This document shows positions 21,661 through 33,490 of a stretch of DNA of 64,000 nucleotides, piece after piece. The stretch covers positions 27,367,501 through 27,431,500 of the forward strand of contig JAMJFZ010000239.1 in assembly GCA_026225945.1 (NCBI GenBank), read 5' to 3'. The notes under the pieces were generated by a model, which saw only the letters and a program-made list of their open reading frames with translations, was not told where the DNA came from and searched no databases. Each line of letters begins with the position of its first letter. Position 1 is the stretch's first letter. Source of the stretch: Cricetomys ansorgei. Lineage: Eukaryota > Chordata > Mammalia > Rodentia > Nesomyidae. Both the position numbers and the translations under genes were made by a program.

Positions 21661-23165
21661 AGGCAGTCTCTACACATATACCTGAAAGATACTGCCATGA
21701 TACCATCTCCTGTCCCTGAAGATGAAAACATACTATGCACCATATACACTTCTACATAATTCCATATGCCTATATGGAGAATTATTATGAAAATTTCATT
21801 ATACTACATTTAATATCCTTATATTTGCACTTTCATTTAAGAACATATGCTAGATCTTTTCCACTTTAGTAAATTTAAATGTCTTTCATTATTTTAGATA
21901 TGTTTTAATTTGGTATAATTTTATGTGCTAAAACTATAAAATTATAGGCACCTAATATAGAAAGATATAATTATTAATTAATACCTTGTGTGTTTTCAAG
22001 TAGAAATCAGGTATAACAATTTTTCCTGAGCAAGTAATGCCTTTCAGTCATTACTTGCAACATTTAACATCCTAGTATGTCAACTTTAGTCAAATATAGT
22101 AATGTTAAAAATTGTGTTGCCTTTTCTTGACCCCCCCCCCTCAGAAAAAACAACAGGAGAATAATTACTTGAATTAATCAATATCTGCTTCTTTCCAATT
22201 TTCATTTCTAAACTCTCAGTCACATAATATTAACTCCTTCTGATTTTACAGAGCTTAAAATTTTTCATGATCTGAGATACACTGAAAAAAAGAAAATAAA
22301 GGAGAGATAACAACTAATTATTTCACAGTGCTACCCATAATAATCTCTACAAAATTATTCCACCCACTCTTCAACTATACAAGCCAATTATGCCATTTCT
22401 ATGGGGATCTTGGTAATAGCATTTGTTGAAAAATTACAATGATAAAGCCTGGAAAAATAGTTTCTTATTTTGCCTTTGTCATAGTTTTGCAGCAGATATG
22501 TTTCCAGCAAGCTTCATTTCCTCCTTTGACAATTCAGGCTGACATAAAGTCTTTTTTCTTACCCCTCTCTCAGATGCAGTATTTGAAATGCTATTTATTG
22601 TGCCCTGCATTCCGATGAGTCTTTGGAGCTTAAAGAAGACAGCATTAGGAAAACCATATCTTTTCCAGAATTTGGTTCTTAAAAGTTCTCATGAATACAG
22701 ATGAAGCAATGGCACAGCTTTCAGAGAGCACTGGTGTAGGACAGAAATCCACTCCATCTGTACTCTAGCTGTGGAGGATGAATACTTTAACTGTGAGAAA
22801 TGCTTTCACTGTGACTCTGTAGGAAAACATCTCTTGGAGAGAACCACTGTGAAATAAACATAAAGAGCTCAAGTCATACCCTTTCAGTGTGGATACCCAG
22901 AAAAAAAAAAGAAAGAAAAATGGTGCCACATTGCTTTATTCCTTTAAATGACAAACATCTCTAACTGAAGAGTTCTAGAGCATAATCAACTGTTTCACCA
23001 AATGACACATTCATTCAAACTATCTACCTGAAAGGTAAGAGACGCTAATAGCTTTGGGATCCATTGCATATTGTTTACAAACTCACATGCACCCCTCAAC
23101 TCTATATTCATTTAATGAGCAGGAACAACAGCTTTGATTTAAAACATGATTGAGTCTTAAAAGAG
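21661..23165. other. Unique sequence; possible cryptic exon
   Basis: No coding gene is seen. A C10 run lies at 22131-22140. A polypyrimidine tract ending CTCTCTCAG (cut after 22573) and a good donor-like AAAG/GTAAGA (cut after 23034) frame a 461-base interval with no long open frame. It could be a non-coding exon or coincidence. Confidence 0.35.
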
Positions 23166-23169
23166 ATTT

Positions 23170-23440
23170 TAACAGTTCTGGGCATGGTGGCATGTAGAGG
23201 AATATTTAATCTTTTAGTCAGTCAACATGGCTGCTCTAGGGTAAAAAAAATGTTAGTACATAACTTTAATCCAAGTATTCAGAAGGCAATGGTAGCACGT
23301 GCCTTTAATACCTGAGAATGGATACTACTACTCAAGTGGTAGCAGAAGCAGGAAGCAGAGCTCAAGAGTCAGTGTCAGACTGGAAGTGGCGGCAGAGATG
23401 GATCAACTTATGGTTGATTTGGTAGTGAAACACCAAAACT
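23170..23440 (+). repeat. Rodent dispersed repeat with B1-like phrase
   Basis: GGGCATGGTGGCATGTAGAG, ATCAACATGG-like TCAACATGGCTGCTCT, and TTTAATCCAAGTATTCAGAA lead into CAGAAGCAGGAAGCAGAGCT. The B1-like phrases are out of the order of a normal B1. The phrase at 23268-23282 resembles the reverse complement of part of the TC-rich repeat at 46410-47290, so the two may be related. The family is not named. Confidence 0.45.
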
Positions 23441-25041
23441 TTGTTCTATTCTTCCCTACTTATCTTGGCTATCCATTTGCAAATAAATATTCCCATAGCT
23501 ATTTTCTAGATATACTGGTTTAAATTTATTACTTTTCTCTTTTTGTCTCATAGTTCATTGATACTTTTTTCCCTTGCTTTAATTGCACATGATTGACCTT
23601 TTAGATGTAAATGATGACTGGGGGAATCTTTGGTTTAGTTTCCTTTTCTTCAGTCATTCTGCTTAGAAGGAAGTTTCCTTGATACCACAGCCCTGTTTAT
23701 GCTTGTCTTGGAGATGCTTCATCTTACTATGAGATTTTAAAATGGCTGTGGCAGTAATACCCACATTTGAACCTTGTCATAGGACTGTATTCTAAATGAC
23801 TTTTATCAAAACATACCACAGTATTACTCATCAATGTTATATAAGAGAAACATCTGCCTCTTACAGGACACTACGACTAAAATTCCAAAGTATTAATCCT
23901 TACTTGCAATTTAGTTGTTTATTTTCTAAGGCTCAATCATTCTCTTCTTGTCAAACACCAGTAATATCCCACATGTGTTTCTAGTGTGTTTCTATTTAGC
24001 TATAATCCCGAGTTTCTATAACTCATATAACCACTCCCTCCCCAGTCCCTTCATGCCTAGGGAGCTGTTTGCCACTGGCATTGGCATTATTGGTTTCTAT
24101 AAGTATTTTCACAACTCAGGGATCATTTTTATTAAATAGTCATCAACTGAATGCATATGCCTTTCTCCCAAGAATTCAAGAAATATCATCCAATCAAGAG
24201 ACTGCCAGGAAGTGCAAGCCCAGTACTGCAAGACATTGAAAGTCATAGATATGTGACTAACTGTGCTAGTGACTAGTGTATATTAGAGTCATCAAAAATC
24301 CAGTTGCATTCAGGAGATGCAAGCATTGGTTCTTCACAGTAGTGAGACATGTCAGTTCACGCATGTGAAAAAGGTCATTCTGGGTGGGATAATTCTCAAT
24401 GTAGTTTCAGACTTACATAGATGTTTCAGGAAAATATCATTGGTAAGCGTCTGGAGACTTTGTATGGGTTAATTATTTAAAGTTATATCTTCTGTCTTTT
24501 GTCCTAGATTCATTTCCATTTAGGTGCTTGAACCTGTTTTGCTATCTCAGAAAAGAAAAGTGTCTCTCCTTATTTAGCCAGTTTAATTTTTTAAAATAAT
24601 TTCTAGGATAAAACATTTAATGTACCCATTTAGTCATGCTATTCTCATTATTTAGAGAGTATTGCTTCACTGTGTTTCCATTAGCAGCTAGGCCCATAAA
24701 TAAAATGATAGCTTATTGTCTTTGAACACAGTAGCCTGCGCTGATCTAGTCAACTATACCTTAGAGGGTGATATGAAACAGCATAGATCTCTGTGCTCAA
24801 AGATCACCAGGACAGGGAGGATGAAAATCTGCTAATAAAGAGTTTTCAGGTGGAAATTCCATCACAGAAATTAGCTTTATGTGATAATGTGATCTCAATT
24901 ATAGGCCGACAGAGAGAAACACTGCTGAGAGTCTATTATAGCATTAGAACTAGATGACTGAACTACAGATTCCTATCATTTTTTTTTTAAAGAAGGACTG
25001 TGGAAAGTAAAGGGATATAAAACCATTTGCATTGCTGAGAC
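23441..25041. other. Unique AT-rich sequence, no gene seen
   Basis: About 1.6 kb without a recognised repeat. Short plus-strand frames (23796-23984, 23948-24139) show no domain or codon pattern. Confidence 0.55.
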
Positions 25042-25215
25042 TAATGCTTCCTAAAATCCAGCCTCTGGACCAGCAACATTAATACCATTTCTGGAGCTGG
25101 TTAGAAAGTTAACTCATGGATCCCACCCAGGAATTGTTGAGTCAGAAAATCTGGGAGTCTAAGCAGTCTGGGCTTTAACTTACCTAGCTGATTTCCATAC
25201 ATACTACCAGTTGAA
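25042..25215 (+). mobile_element. MER5A-type hAT DNA transposon relic
   Basis: In MER5A order: CTCTGGACCAGCAACATTAA, GGAGCTGGTTAGAAAGTTA, GGATCCCACCCAGGAATTGTT and GAGTCAGAAAATCTGGGAGT. AAGCAGTCTGGGCTTTAAC follows. This is a non-autonomous Charlie-type element common to placental mammals. A further hAT-like end (CTGCTTCTCAGCCTAC, near 25234) follows at once and may be a second fragment. Confidence 0.75.
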
Positions 25216-26044
25216 TACACAAAGTCTAGTCCACTGCTTCTCAGCCTACTGAGTGCCATGGCCACCTGGGAAGTCTGGCAGGAGCCTAGACTCTGCCATA
25301 TAATAGGCTCTCAGGAAAAGCTGTTGCTGCTGCTCTCTGACCATCCTTTCAATATCATGGATAGAAGTCTAGCACATTCGGACTAGTGATTTAATTATCA
25401 TTTTAGTTTGCTTAGAGTATTTTTTTGATATTGCTAGAAAAGCTTATTTCTGAATACATTTCTCTCCAGTATTTCCCCAACTCTAGATCCTATGATCTAG
25501 ACTGATGACCTCATAGGGTGGCCTAGCCCACAAGCAGACACCTGACTCCTTCACACCTAGTGCTTTGTCCCCATGAACATTCCCTGTTCTCAGACCCTCA
25601 CCATGTCCTCTCACGGCTTCTCCCTCCCTGTCTGCTTTTAGTAAACGCCTAAGCAAAATGGTGATGCCATATAAATTGAGCATCTAATGACTTCTTCTTT
25701 CTTATTAGCCTAAGTTTTCTTTCTTCTCTTTTCTCTTATTGATGATGGTTTACCCACAGCATTGATGCCCAGGGTGTTTACCTACAGCTCATATCACAAC
25801 ACTTTCTTCTTAAGCTCTATCATCAGCATTCAGGACCAAACTAAGGCTATTGTACAATGTAGTCTCAATAAGGTGGAAGTGATTAATAATAGCTTACTGT
25901 TATTATTAATGATTAATTGGTTAATTACTGTTATTAGTGATGATCATTTACACCTAGATGTATTTATACTTTCATCTAAAGCACACATAAAGGGGAATCT
26001 AGCAATTCTTCAGGGAACATCCAGGGCACTTGATAGACATCAAC
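25216..26044. other. Unique sequence, no gene seen
   Basis: Includes a less AT-rich part (25480-25660) and a stretch of ATTAAT/TTATTA motifs at 25878-25945. No coding gene is seen; the 104-codon frame at 25762-26076 runs into the B4 SINE and has no domain. Confidence 0.5.
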
Positions 26045-26371
26045 ACTCAGGTGCTGGAGAACGGCTTGGCCAGTAAAGTGCTTGCTGTATAAGTTTAAGG
26101 ACATTAGTTCCAATCCTCAGCACCATTTAAAGTTTGACATGGGTATGAATGCCTCTAATCCCAGTGTTAGGGATTGCAGAGGTGGGTTCCTGGAGCTTAT
26201 GGGCCATTAAGTTTAGCTGAATCGATAGGTTCCAGGTAGTGAGAGACCCTGTCTTAAAAAAAAATGATAGGAAGACATACAGTGTTGCCAGCTGGCCTTC
26301 AGGAACAAATATTCAATTGTTTGCTTTTTCCCATCTCTTCCCCCTGCTCTGTCCTCTCTGTCTCTTCTCTC

Positions 26372-26421
<50 letters not shown>
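26045..26421 (+). mobile_element. B4 SINE with (CA)n tail
   Basis: tRNA-like head (CAGTAAAGTGCTTGCTGTATAA and CCAATCCTCAGCACCATTTA), then B1-like GCCTCTAATCCCAGTG and GTGAGAGACCCTGTCTTAAA. The 3' part is followed by a C/T-rich block and a (CA)22 tail (26377-26421). Long CA tails are typical of B4 and B3 and probably mutable. Confidence 0.85.
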
Positions 26422-26423
<2 letters not shown>

Positions 26424-27329
26424 TTTTTAAAAAAATTATATTAACTGGAGTACTACCTCAAACCTGGTCTACCAGGTTTGAGCTCTGATGATACAATATA
26501 AAGCAAACAAGAATTCATTCATTCATGTCAGTCCATAGAATTCCTTCTTGACATTTCTCAGAATGTATGTATGTTTTTTCAATATCAAATATACTGAAAA
26601 CAAAAACAAGAATATGGGGAAAAACTACTCTATTTCTTCTTCAAGAAGAAAATCCTAATGGTGGAAGTTACACTACCTTGGCTTTACAAAACAAAATGAA
26701 ACCTCATTGACTCAAATTTAAAAAGAGTAGGAAATAATTCATGTACAAAGCTGAAGCTTAAGGTGAACAGTTCTGGGACCTGAGTAGCCAGAGGTAGGGG
26801 AGTTCAATCAGCTCCTCAGTAAAGCCCTCCTCAGGCAGGTCCTGTTTTCTGCTGCTGTCATATTTTGACTATGGCATTATAGACACACTGCTGTTGAAAG
26901 TGAGTGATTCTTGAAATTAAAATAAATATCACCATGTGTTTATGCATAATCTATTATATGTAAATTCTTGGTGTTTCAGAAAGTTAACAAGTATTGAAAA
27001 CAAAATTTACACATCCCAGTACAAGTTGTGCTGTTCAGATATTAATCTATGAAACCAAGACTTTGTGTTAGTCTATACTATTCAATAATTCTCCATATTA
27101 TTCATATGTATTTGAATATTTGCTATATGTGAATATGAACTAATGCAAGTAATAAGGGTTTTGACTAAAACTTAAGAATATGGCAAATAGAGGGTAAAAA
27201 ATAAAGTATTATTTGCCTTGATAAAAGGAAAATAGCTTATATGAAGCAAGATGTGTCCTAATGCCCCATTGGAAGATGTTTCTAGATGCTGTATGGACAA
27301 TTCAATCTAAATATATAAAACTTTTCTTT
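26422..27329. other. Unique AT-rich sequence, no gene seen
   Basis: No repeat or gene is recognised. Confidence 0.55.
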
Positions 27330-27489
27330 GTGTTTTGTTTCTGTATTTCAAGATAGGGTTTCTCTGCTGTAATGCTGGCTGTCCTGGAACTCACTCTTTA
27401 GACCAAGCTAACTTCGAACTCACAGAGATCCGCCTGCCTCTGCCTTCTGTGTGCTAGGATTAAAGGCATGTGCCACCACCACCTGGCTG
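27330..27489 (-). mobile_element. B1 SINE, antisense
   Basis: Reverse-complement B1: AGATAGGGTTTCTCTGCTGT, GGCTGTCCTGGAACTCACTC, TTCGAACTCACAGAGATCCG, CCTGCCTCTGCCTTCTG and GGATTAAAGGCATGTGCCAC. It is near full length and the best preserved B1 in the window. B1 derives from 7SL RNA. The T-rich left side is the tail. Confidence 0.95.
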
Positions 27490-30399
27490 ATAAAAAAATT
27501 CTATGTCCAGATTAATTTTTAAGGAATGAGAATCAGAACTACCAGTTCACTGAATATTTTGTATGTTTAAAAACATAATTTTAAGAACGGTAATCTTTGA
27601 ACACATAATATGTATGGTAGTACCTTAATTTTTAATTTTTTATATTTATTTTTGCTTAGATATTAAATTTGAAGTCCATTATCAAAAGGCTATCTCACTC
27701 ATAGGACAATTTTTCATGCTATTGAAGTACACAATCTTGCAACAAGAACTTTTAATATAACCACATCACAGAACTTACTTATTTCTTACTACTTTGGTTA
27801 TGTTTAAAACACACTAGTAAAATGACATAAAAAAGAATAATTAGTTCTTATGAAAACTTAGCTTCTGATTCAAAAACCCTAGCAATACAGAAACACAAAT
27901 GGTGTAGAATCTGCATGTTTTGCAAACACTTCAGGCCATGTTAATTCTTGTGTCCTGAGCGATTAACATTCAACAACAATCTTTGAAACCAATGAAGTCA
28001 GTCTGTCTATAGTAAGGCATTTTAGGCAAACAGCTAACAAGATAGAAATTAGACAGAATTTGCCAAATAAGCTTTCCTGATTCTTTCAGACATCCTTCAA
28101 ATACCTCTGTAGATTCTGAGATGCATCAGAAGACTCATATGCAACATCACAGGTCTCTCCTATGGAGCATTGTGATAATTAACGTGCATGATACACGGCT
28201 CAGTACTTCCTCAAAACATGCTTGGATTGTGACAGGTTTCATTTCTCATTCTTCCCTCTCATCTAAAGCATCCTTATGTGAAAGTGGGTCTCTGGTAACC
28301 ACATATCCAGGACATTAACACCTTTCAATGTATCTGTTACACTATGCCTCAAGGCATCAGCAGAAACTGCCAATCTTCAGGAGGGATGTGAGATAAGGTT
28401 GACAATAATAGTGTCCATACTGGCTGTCAGGAGGTGCATGCTGAGGGAGACTACACTCCCTGCGTGTCTGTTAGAATGCAGCTCACACACTGCTGTCTAA
28501 CAGAGTTAGTGCATTCTTTACAGCAACTGATAGAACACTTCCAGACTCTTGAGGTTATGGCTCTACGAGCTTGTGCTTTGAGAATCAGTCATAAACACAG
28601 GAAAGTGCGCCTAGTCTAAGACTCTTGTTTGCTTTATAGTCTCCATTAATTGACTTAAGCAATGTTTATGTAAAGTTTAAGTTCCAAAGGACATTAAGAA
28701 GCATCCAAGAGAGTGTATTAAATAAGTTTCATGAAGCATCACACATCACAGAACATCTTAATTTTGTAGTATTGTTTTTTTTAATAATGAATTTTTCGAT
28801 ACATATTTATAGAAGGTCGGGGATTGTAATGTTGTCAGCTAAGTGGTATTGATATCTATTTATTTCCTCCTTAAAGAGGCAGCTAAACCAGTGGTCTTCG
28901 AAATGGGCAAAATGTGTCTTTTTGAGTCTCAGTCCTGTACTGCAGGTGCTTCAGGTCAGGCTGCAGTTTTAATTGCTGCTTGAGAATTTACTTGAGAGCA
29001 CTTCCAACATTTTCTCCTTTGGGGAAGAATGGATCCCTGCTAATGGTGATTGTGTCCTCCTGCAGCTTCCAAAGTAATGATTTGAGCTATCCATATGTAT
29101 ATTTATTTTCACAATGAAATACTTTAGTTTTTCTCATTTTAGAGAGGACAAAAATTTAGTTTTTTAAAAACAGAACACCCACAACTGAGCCTCTACCTTG
29201 TGTTTATTATGTATTCAGTTAGTGTGTAAAAAGTGAAAGGGTTCATAAATGTCAAGTGTTGCACTCTTCTGCTGGAGTCTGGCAAAGTGCATCCAATGTA
29301 GTATTTCAAAGCCCTGACCCAAGAGGAAATTCTGCCCTCTGTAACATGTACATCACTTTCGGTGGTGGAGCTTTATTGCTTGTTCTTGATTAGCTGTTAG
29401 ACTTCTCTAAGCTATCTAAATATCATATGCCCCTTTATTCATTCTCAGGGTATCTAGTCAAGCTCAGGATTAGAGAGACGTTAGATGTCCACATACAGAT
29501 GACTCAATACTGGGCAGAGCACTCACGCTGGGCATTACTGTGTGCGTGCTGAACTGCTATCAAGCTGAAGCAACTTTCATGTTAGTTGACTCATATTAAT
29601 TAAGGAATCAAAGGGCCATTAGCTCATACCCCTTTGTTTTTGTTTTACCACTTAAAATCTATTATTTCCACACAACAAAATTTCATCTTTTTAGTGACAC
29701 AAGTTTTGATAAATACACCATGATCTATTACTACCACAACCAAAACAGTCAACCTCCATGTACAGTGTCCAAATTAGAGCGTTTAAGTAGACACAGACCC
29801 AAAATGTTTTTAAGCCACAGCTGCACTCAACATAGACACGTTTTTTATTTACATGTTAGCCTAATGAGTACAATGTGGTGTCTATCTAAATATGATGAAC
29901 ACTCTATTAAAGACTGTAGACCATCTGAAGGTAACTTGTTGTATATATAAATATAAGTACAAGTAATATATAAATACTAGATAATTCTATATATCTAGTA
30001 GAGTTTCAGTATCTCTTATATCAGTGCCTTTAGGGGAATCTGGAAACATTTACTGTAGGTATGAAGAGGCAACAATGTAGACCAACTGCTTCATGACAAA
30101 AAAAAAAAAGATTCCCAAGATCCTCTGTAATCAATGAGTCATTGACTCCAAGTCTCTTTCAATTGCTGCTTTGTTTACTTATGATTATACTTTGTTCAAT
30201 TTTTTCTTTAATTTTAATTTAAATTTTTGCAGATATCTTTCGTCTTCCCTTCCCTCCCTCCAATTCCTATAGAGTTGTTTTCTTTTGAGCATATATATAA
30301 GTGTATTCACAGCACGAAGTTGTTTTTATCCTGTTATCTTTCATTTATTTAGTAATATGATTTAGTAATACGTTTAAGAGACGCCCATACTGTCTCCTG
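27490..30399. other. Repeat-poor sequence, no gene seen
   Basis: About 2.9 kb with only an A12 run near 30098-30109 and faint transposon-end resemblance at 28890 (CCAGTGGTCTTCGAAATG). Short frames (28121-28318, 28434-28619, 29720-29950) lack any recognisable domain. Confidence 0.5.
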
Positions 30400-30970
30400 G
30401 AGTAGTAGTATTCCTTTGCATGAATATGTAAGATTTGTTCATGGATTTTGTAACTGAAGGACATTTGGAAAGTTTTCAGCTTGCAGCATTTAAAGTTAAA
30501 GCCCTTGCAAACATTTGTTTTGTTTTGCTTTTGAGTGTGGAAAGAACAGATTTACGTGAGTAAATCTGTAAGAAAGAATGAGAAGGCAGTGTCTGTGGCA
30601 AGTATACTTAAAGTTTGAGTCTATCTGAGTAGTTTTCAAAATAGCTGCATTATTCAGCGTCTGTGAAATGGCAGTTGGTTCCTATGCTGTGGCTTAGTAG
30701 ATCATTGGTGAGTGTATGGGAGTATCTCACTGTGGTTTATTTTTTCTTTGCCTAGTGACGTAGGGTGATAAATATTTTGAATGTCTTTAGTTAATTTGAA
30801 TGTTTTCCCTAGGAAACATTCTTCCCTAGGAAGAATCAGCTTAATGCTTTGTCCATTTTAGTTTTTATTGTCTGAGATTTCAGAATTTAAAAAATCTGCA
30901 CACAAGCTCTTTATTAGGGGTGTGATTTATGAACATCTCCTGCTAGCATCTTCTTGATTTGCCACATAAC
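30400..30970 (-). mobile_element. Ancient L1 ORF2 3' fragment, antisense
   Basis: Plus strand shows antisense L1 landmarks in order: AGTATTCCTTTGCATGAATA, AACTGAAGGACATTTGGAAA, GGGAGTATCTCACTGTGG, TTTGCCTAGTGACGTAGG, TGCTTTGTCCATTTTAG and AGCTCTTTATTAGGGGTGTG. It is the same region of ORF2 as 11340-11745 but reaches further. Heavily decayed. Confidence 0.65.
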
Positions 30971-31399
30971 ATTCAGTGAACATTCAGTCACCTAAGAAGC
31001 AGCAGGATGGTACCATTCTTCTTTTGTTTCAGAGATCTTGAGTGTTCACACTGTAAACAATTGAGAAATTTTAACATCAATGCACCATGATGACATCAAT
31101 TCATTGAGTATTCCTTCTAAGTTCTATAAAGGAGCAGGTAATGGTGACCCATATCTACATAGTCAGGTCCTGGTTGATATCAGAAAGAGTATGGATCTGT
31201 GTCAAGGAAAATATTACTTAAGCACCCATCAATGGTATTTCCATATTTAATGGTATTCCCATACCATTAAAGCCAATAATACTATATCTCTTGATTCTAA
31301 ATATGATTCTAAATGGCAAATGAAGAGAAGCACTTGATAACATTAGATCAATTTTCTTTGTACTAAAGACAACATTTTCATCTTTCTCCATCTAAGTTC
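30971..31399. other. Unique sequence
   Basis: No gene or repeat is recognised. It includes a small direct repeat of the phrase ATGGTATTYCCATA near 31233-31265. Confidence 0.5.
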
Positions 31400-31405
31400 A
31401 TATAT
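31400..31405. repeat. Target-site duplication, left (ATATAT)
   Basis: Six bases identical to 32334-32339, directly outside the LTR ends. Six bp is the usual target duplication of class II (ERVK-like) elements. Confidence 0.6.
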
Positions 31406-32333
31406 TGTTGGGGACCGATGATACCCAGGCTGTGGATGTAACCAGCTTGACAAGGATCCTGGTTTTTCCCTTAGCTAGGAGTCTGAAGCCCACCAACTGC
31501 CTTGCCCCTTTCTCATCTTTGCTGTATGGTGACAAAAGCCTCTCATCAATAATATTGTCTATTTTGGCCTTATAGTAAAACTCAAATCAATTCCTGGGCT
31601 GGCTGGGAGAGGAGCAATGCCATCTCAACTCTAGTAATTGTAACAGTCTTACTGGCCTTCAAGTTTATGGCATGTGTGAATACTATTCATGCTTTCTGTA
31701 GAGATATAAAAATTATTCTTGGTAACTGACCTTCACATAGAGACAAAGCCATAGTCAAGAACAGAAACAGAGTCTCAACAGTATGTTAGCTAGCTTGAAA
31801 AAGCAAATAGATAATTCACCCTTGAATGCCTGTCCCCCCTTTATTGTAGCAAGTATACAGACCTAAAATTCAGCTATTCATTAATAGACTATTGTGTTAA
31901 GGCTACCCACTAAAATTAACCTTGAAGATTAGAAGCCTGCAGCTAGGAGGGGATGAACACTCTTGCATTGTTGTATGCCTGAACACCTGCATTTCTATTA
32001 GATAAGAAATTAACAGTTTTGTACTTCAGTCAGGACAAGTTTCTGTCTGGAGGGGAGTCTTGTAATTTTTTCCCAATGTACACATTGTTAATTCTTATCT
32101 CTTACTTTTCTAACTTCTATTTTTTTATTTTTATTATTAAAGAAAATGCTCTTGCTTGTCATAATCATCCTAAAGTGTATTCTATGTGTCTCATTAAGTG
32201 CGTAAGCGTATCAACTAAAAGGGTCCCATAAAAGAGTGAGGTACTGTGCTCACTTGTCATAACTTCATTGTTTATCCCCCTTCGTGGAGGCTGAGGAACC
32301 CCGAGTAGACTAGAACTAGACTCAACTCCCACA
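31406..32333 (+). mobile_element. Solo LTR, probably class II (ERVK-like) endogenous retrovirus
   Basis: The 928-bp block starts TGTTGGGGACC and ends CTCAACTCCCACA, giving TG...CA ends with an imperfect short inverted repeat (TGTTGGGG against TGTGGGAG). It is flanked by a 6-bp duplication, ATATAT. Inside are a TATA-like TATAAAA (31705-31711) and an ATTAAA signal (32136-32141). No gag, pol or env sequence adjoins it, so the provirus was lost by LTR-LTR recombination. The ends look undamaged, which suggests it is younger than most neighbours. The family is not assigned. Confidence 0.65.
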
Positions 32334-32339
32334 ATATAT
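32334..32339. repeat. Target-site duplication, right (ATATAT)
   Basis: Partner of 31400-31405. The sequence is low complexity, so by itself it is weak evidence. With the TG...CA ends it is persuasive. Confidence 0.6.
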
Positions 32340-32924
32340 GTTTATATTTTCTCAATTAATACAAAAATCACATTTCTCTAAGTATTTGTGTTATACATAG
32401 AAAATAAAAATTAGAAAGCATTCCTCATTATCATAATTATATTATCTTTGGAATACATGAAATTTGAAAACACTATCATGCAATTCACTTGGCTTCAGCT
32501 TCTGAATTTGCAATTTCATAGACAGAAAAAATATTTCTGGGTATTTTTCTAATTAGTGTCCCTATTTTTCTACATGTTAGAATCCTCTGATCTTGAAAAC
32601 ACAGCAGTAACACATAAGATTAATATATCGTAATCTTTGGACATTAAGATCAAGGTATTATTTTCGTGAAACTCTTGGTGATTAGAAAGTCATGGCAGAC
32701 AATTAATGCTGTAAAAACACTTTTAAGGAAGTTCTTAAAAATGACTATAGTATAAAATGTTATATTTGCCTATTCTAAAGTCTTCGATTTGCGGAATCTG
32801 TCCTCTAAGAGATTTTAATTCCTTTCTCAAGAGTTGAAAATACAGTTCAAATAATCAGGTGTTACACACCCAAGGATAACAGGAAGTTTAGAAGGAAACA
32901 TACTAATTTATAGCTGCTAGTACT
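32340..32924. other. AT-rich sequence without recognised features
   Basis: No repeat or gene is recognised. Confidence 0.55.
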
Positions 32925-33245
32925 TTTACTTGTTGTAGAAGTTTATTTTTAGTTATGTATAAAATAATTGCTTTATGTACTGTTGGGTGAGGGACTTCTC
33001 TAGGAATTGGCATTTTGTATTGTCTGCAGGTGTTGGATTTCTGTGGGGGACATTTGATCCCTTATGACCTACACCTGAGGAGTTCTGAATCAACAAAAAC
33101 ACCTGAGCTGAGAAGCTCAGTCTTCCACTCTCCAGTATGGCACTGGTCATGATGGTGGTTCCCTTTGCTGAGGTCTGGCAGGGTTTGTACCTATGAAAAT
33201 GCCTCCTTGTAATTCTTGGTGAGCCCACACAGTAGGTATACTACT
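32925..33245 (-). mobile_element. LTR-like dispersed repeat, copy 3 (inverted)
   Basis: Read on the minus strand it gives GGCTCACCAAGAATTACAAG, CAGACCTCAGCAAAGGGAAC, CAGTGCCATACTGGAGAGTG, CAGGTGTTTTTGTTGATTC, CTGCAGACAATACAAAATGC and AACTAAAAATAAACTTCTAC. This is the same order as copies 1 and 2. It appears the most complete of the three. The 91-codon minus-strand frame at 32953-33228 is simply this repeat. Confidence 0.65.
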
Positions 33246-33369
33246 GCATTTACTTTTCTCTACTGCAACAAATAATTGTGAAGATTAAAAAAGGGAAAAG
33301 ATCCTAGCTCATGTTTCATATAAAATCATAGCACTCCTTATGAGCAACACTCTGAGCCTTGTGGATGTG

Positions 33370-33490
33370 GAAACACCCAGGCTCCTCCCACAACTACCTA
33401 ATCAGAGGCTCTGGGTGTGCCCCCATCAATCTGTTGCAGCATTTTCTTGAAGTGCTTTTGATTCAGGCTCAAATTTGAGAGCCATCATGG
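33370..33490 (+). mobile_element. MER5A-type DNA transposon relic
   Basis: CCTAATCAGAGGCTCTGGGT, TGCCCCCATCAATCTGTTGC, AAGTGCTTTTGATTCAGGCT and CAAATTTGAGAGCCATC follow the 3' half of MER5A. The 5' half is missing or unrecognisable. Confidence 0.7.

Noticed and set aside
21425..21749. Minus-strand frames of 70 and 94 codons
   Set aside because: They are antisense readings of the B3 SINE at 21431-21660 and its flank.
32953..33228. 91-codon minus-strand frame similar to part of 12311-12586
   Set aside because: The similarity arises because both lie in copies of the same LTR-like repeat, not in a protein family.
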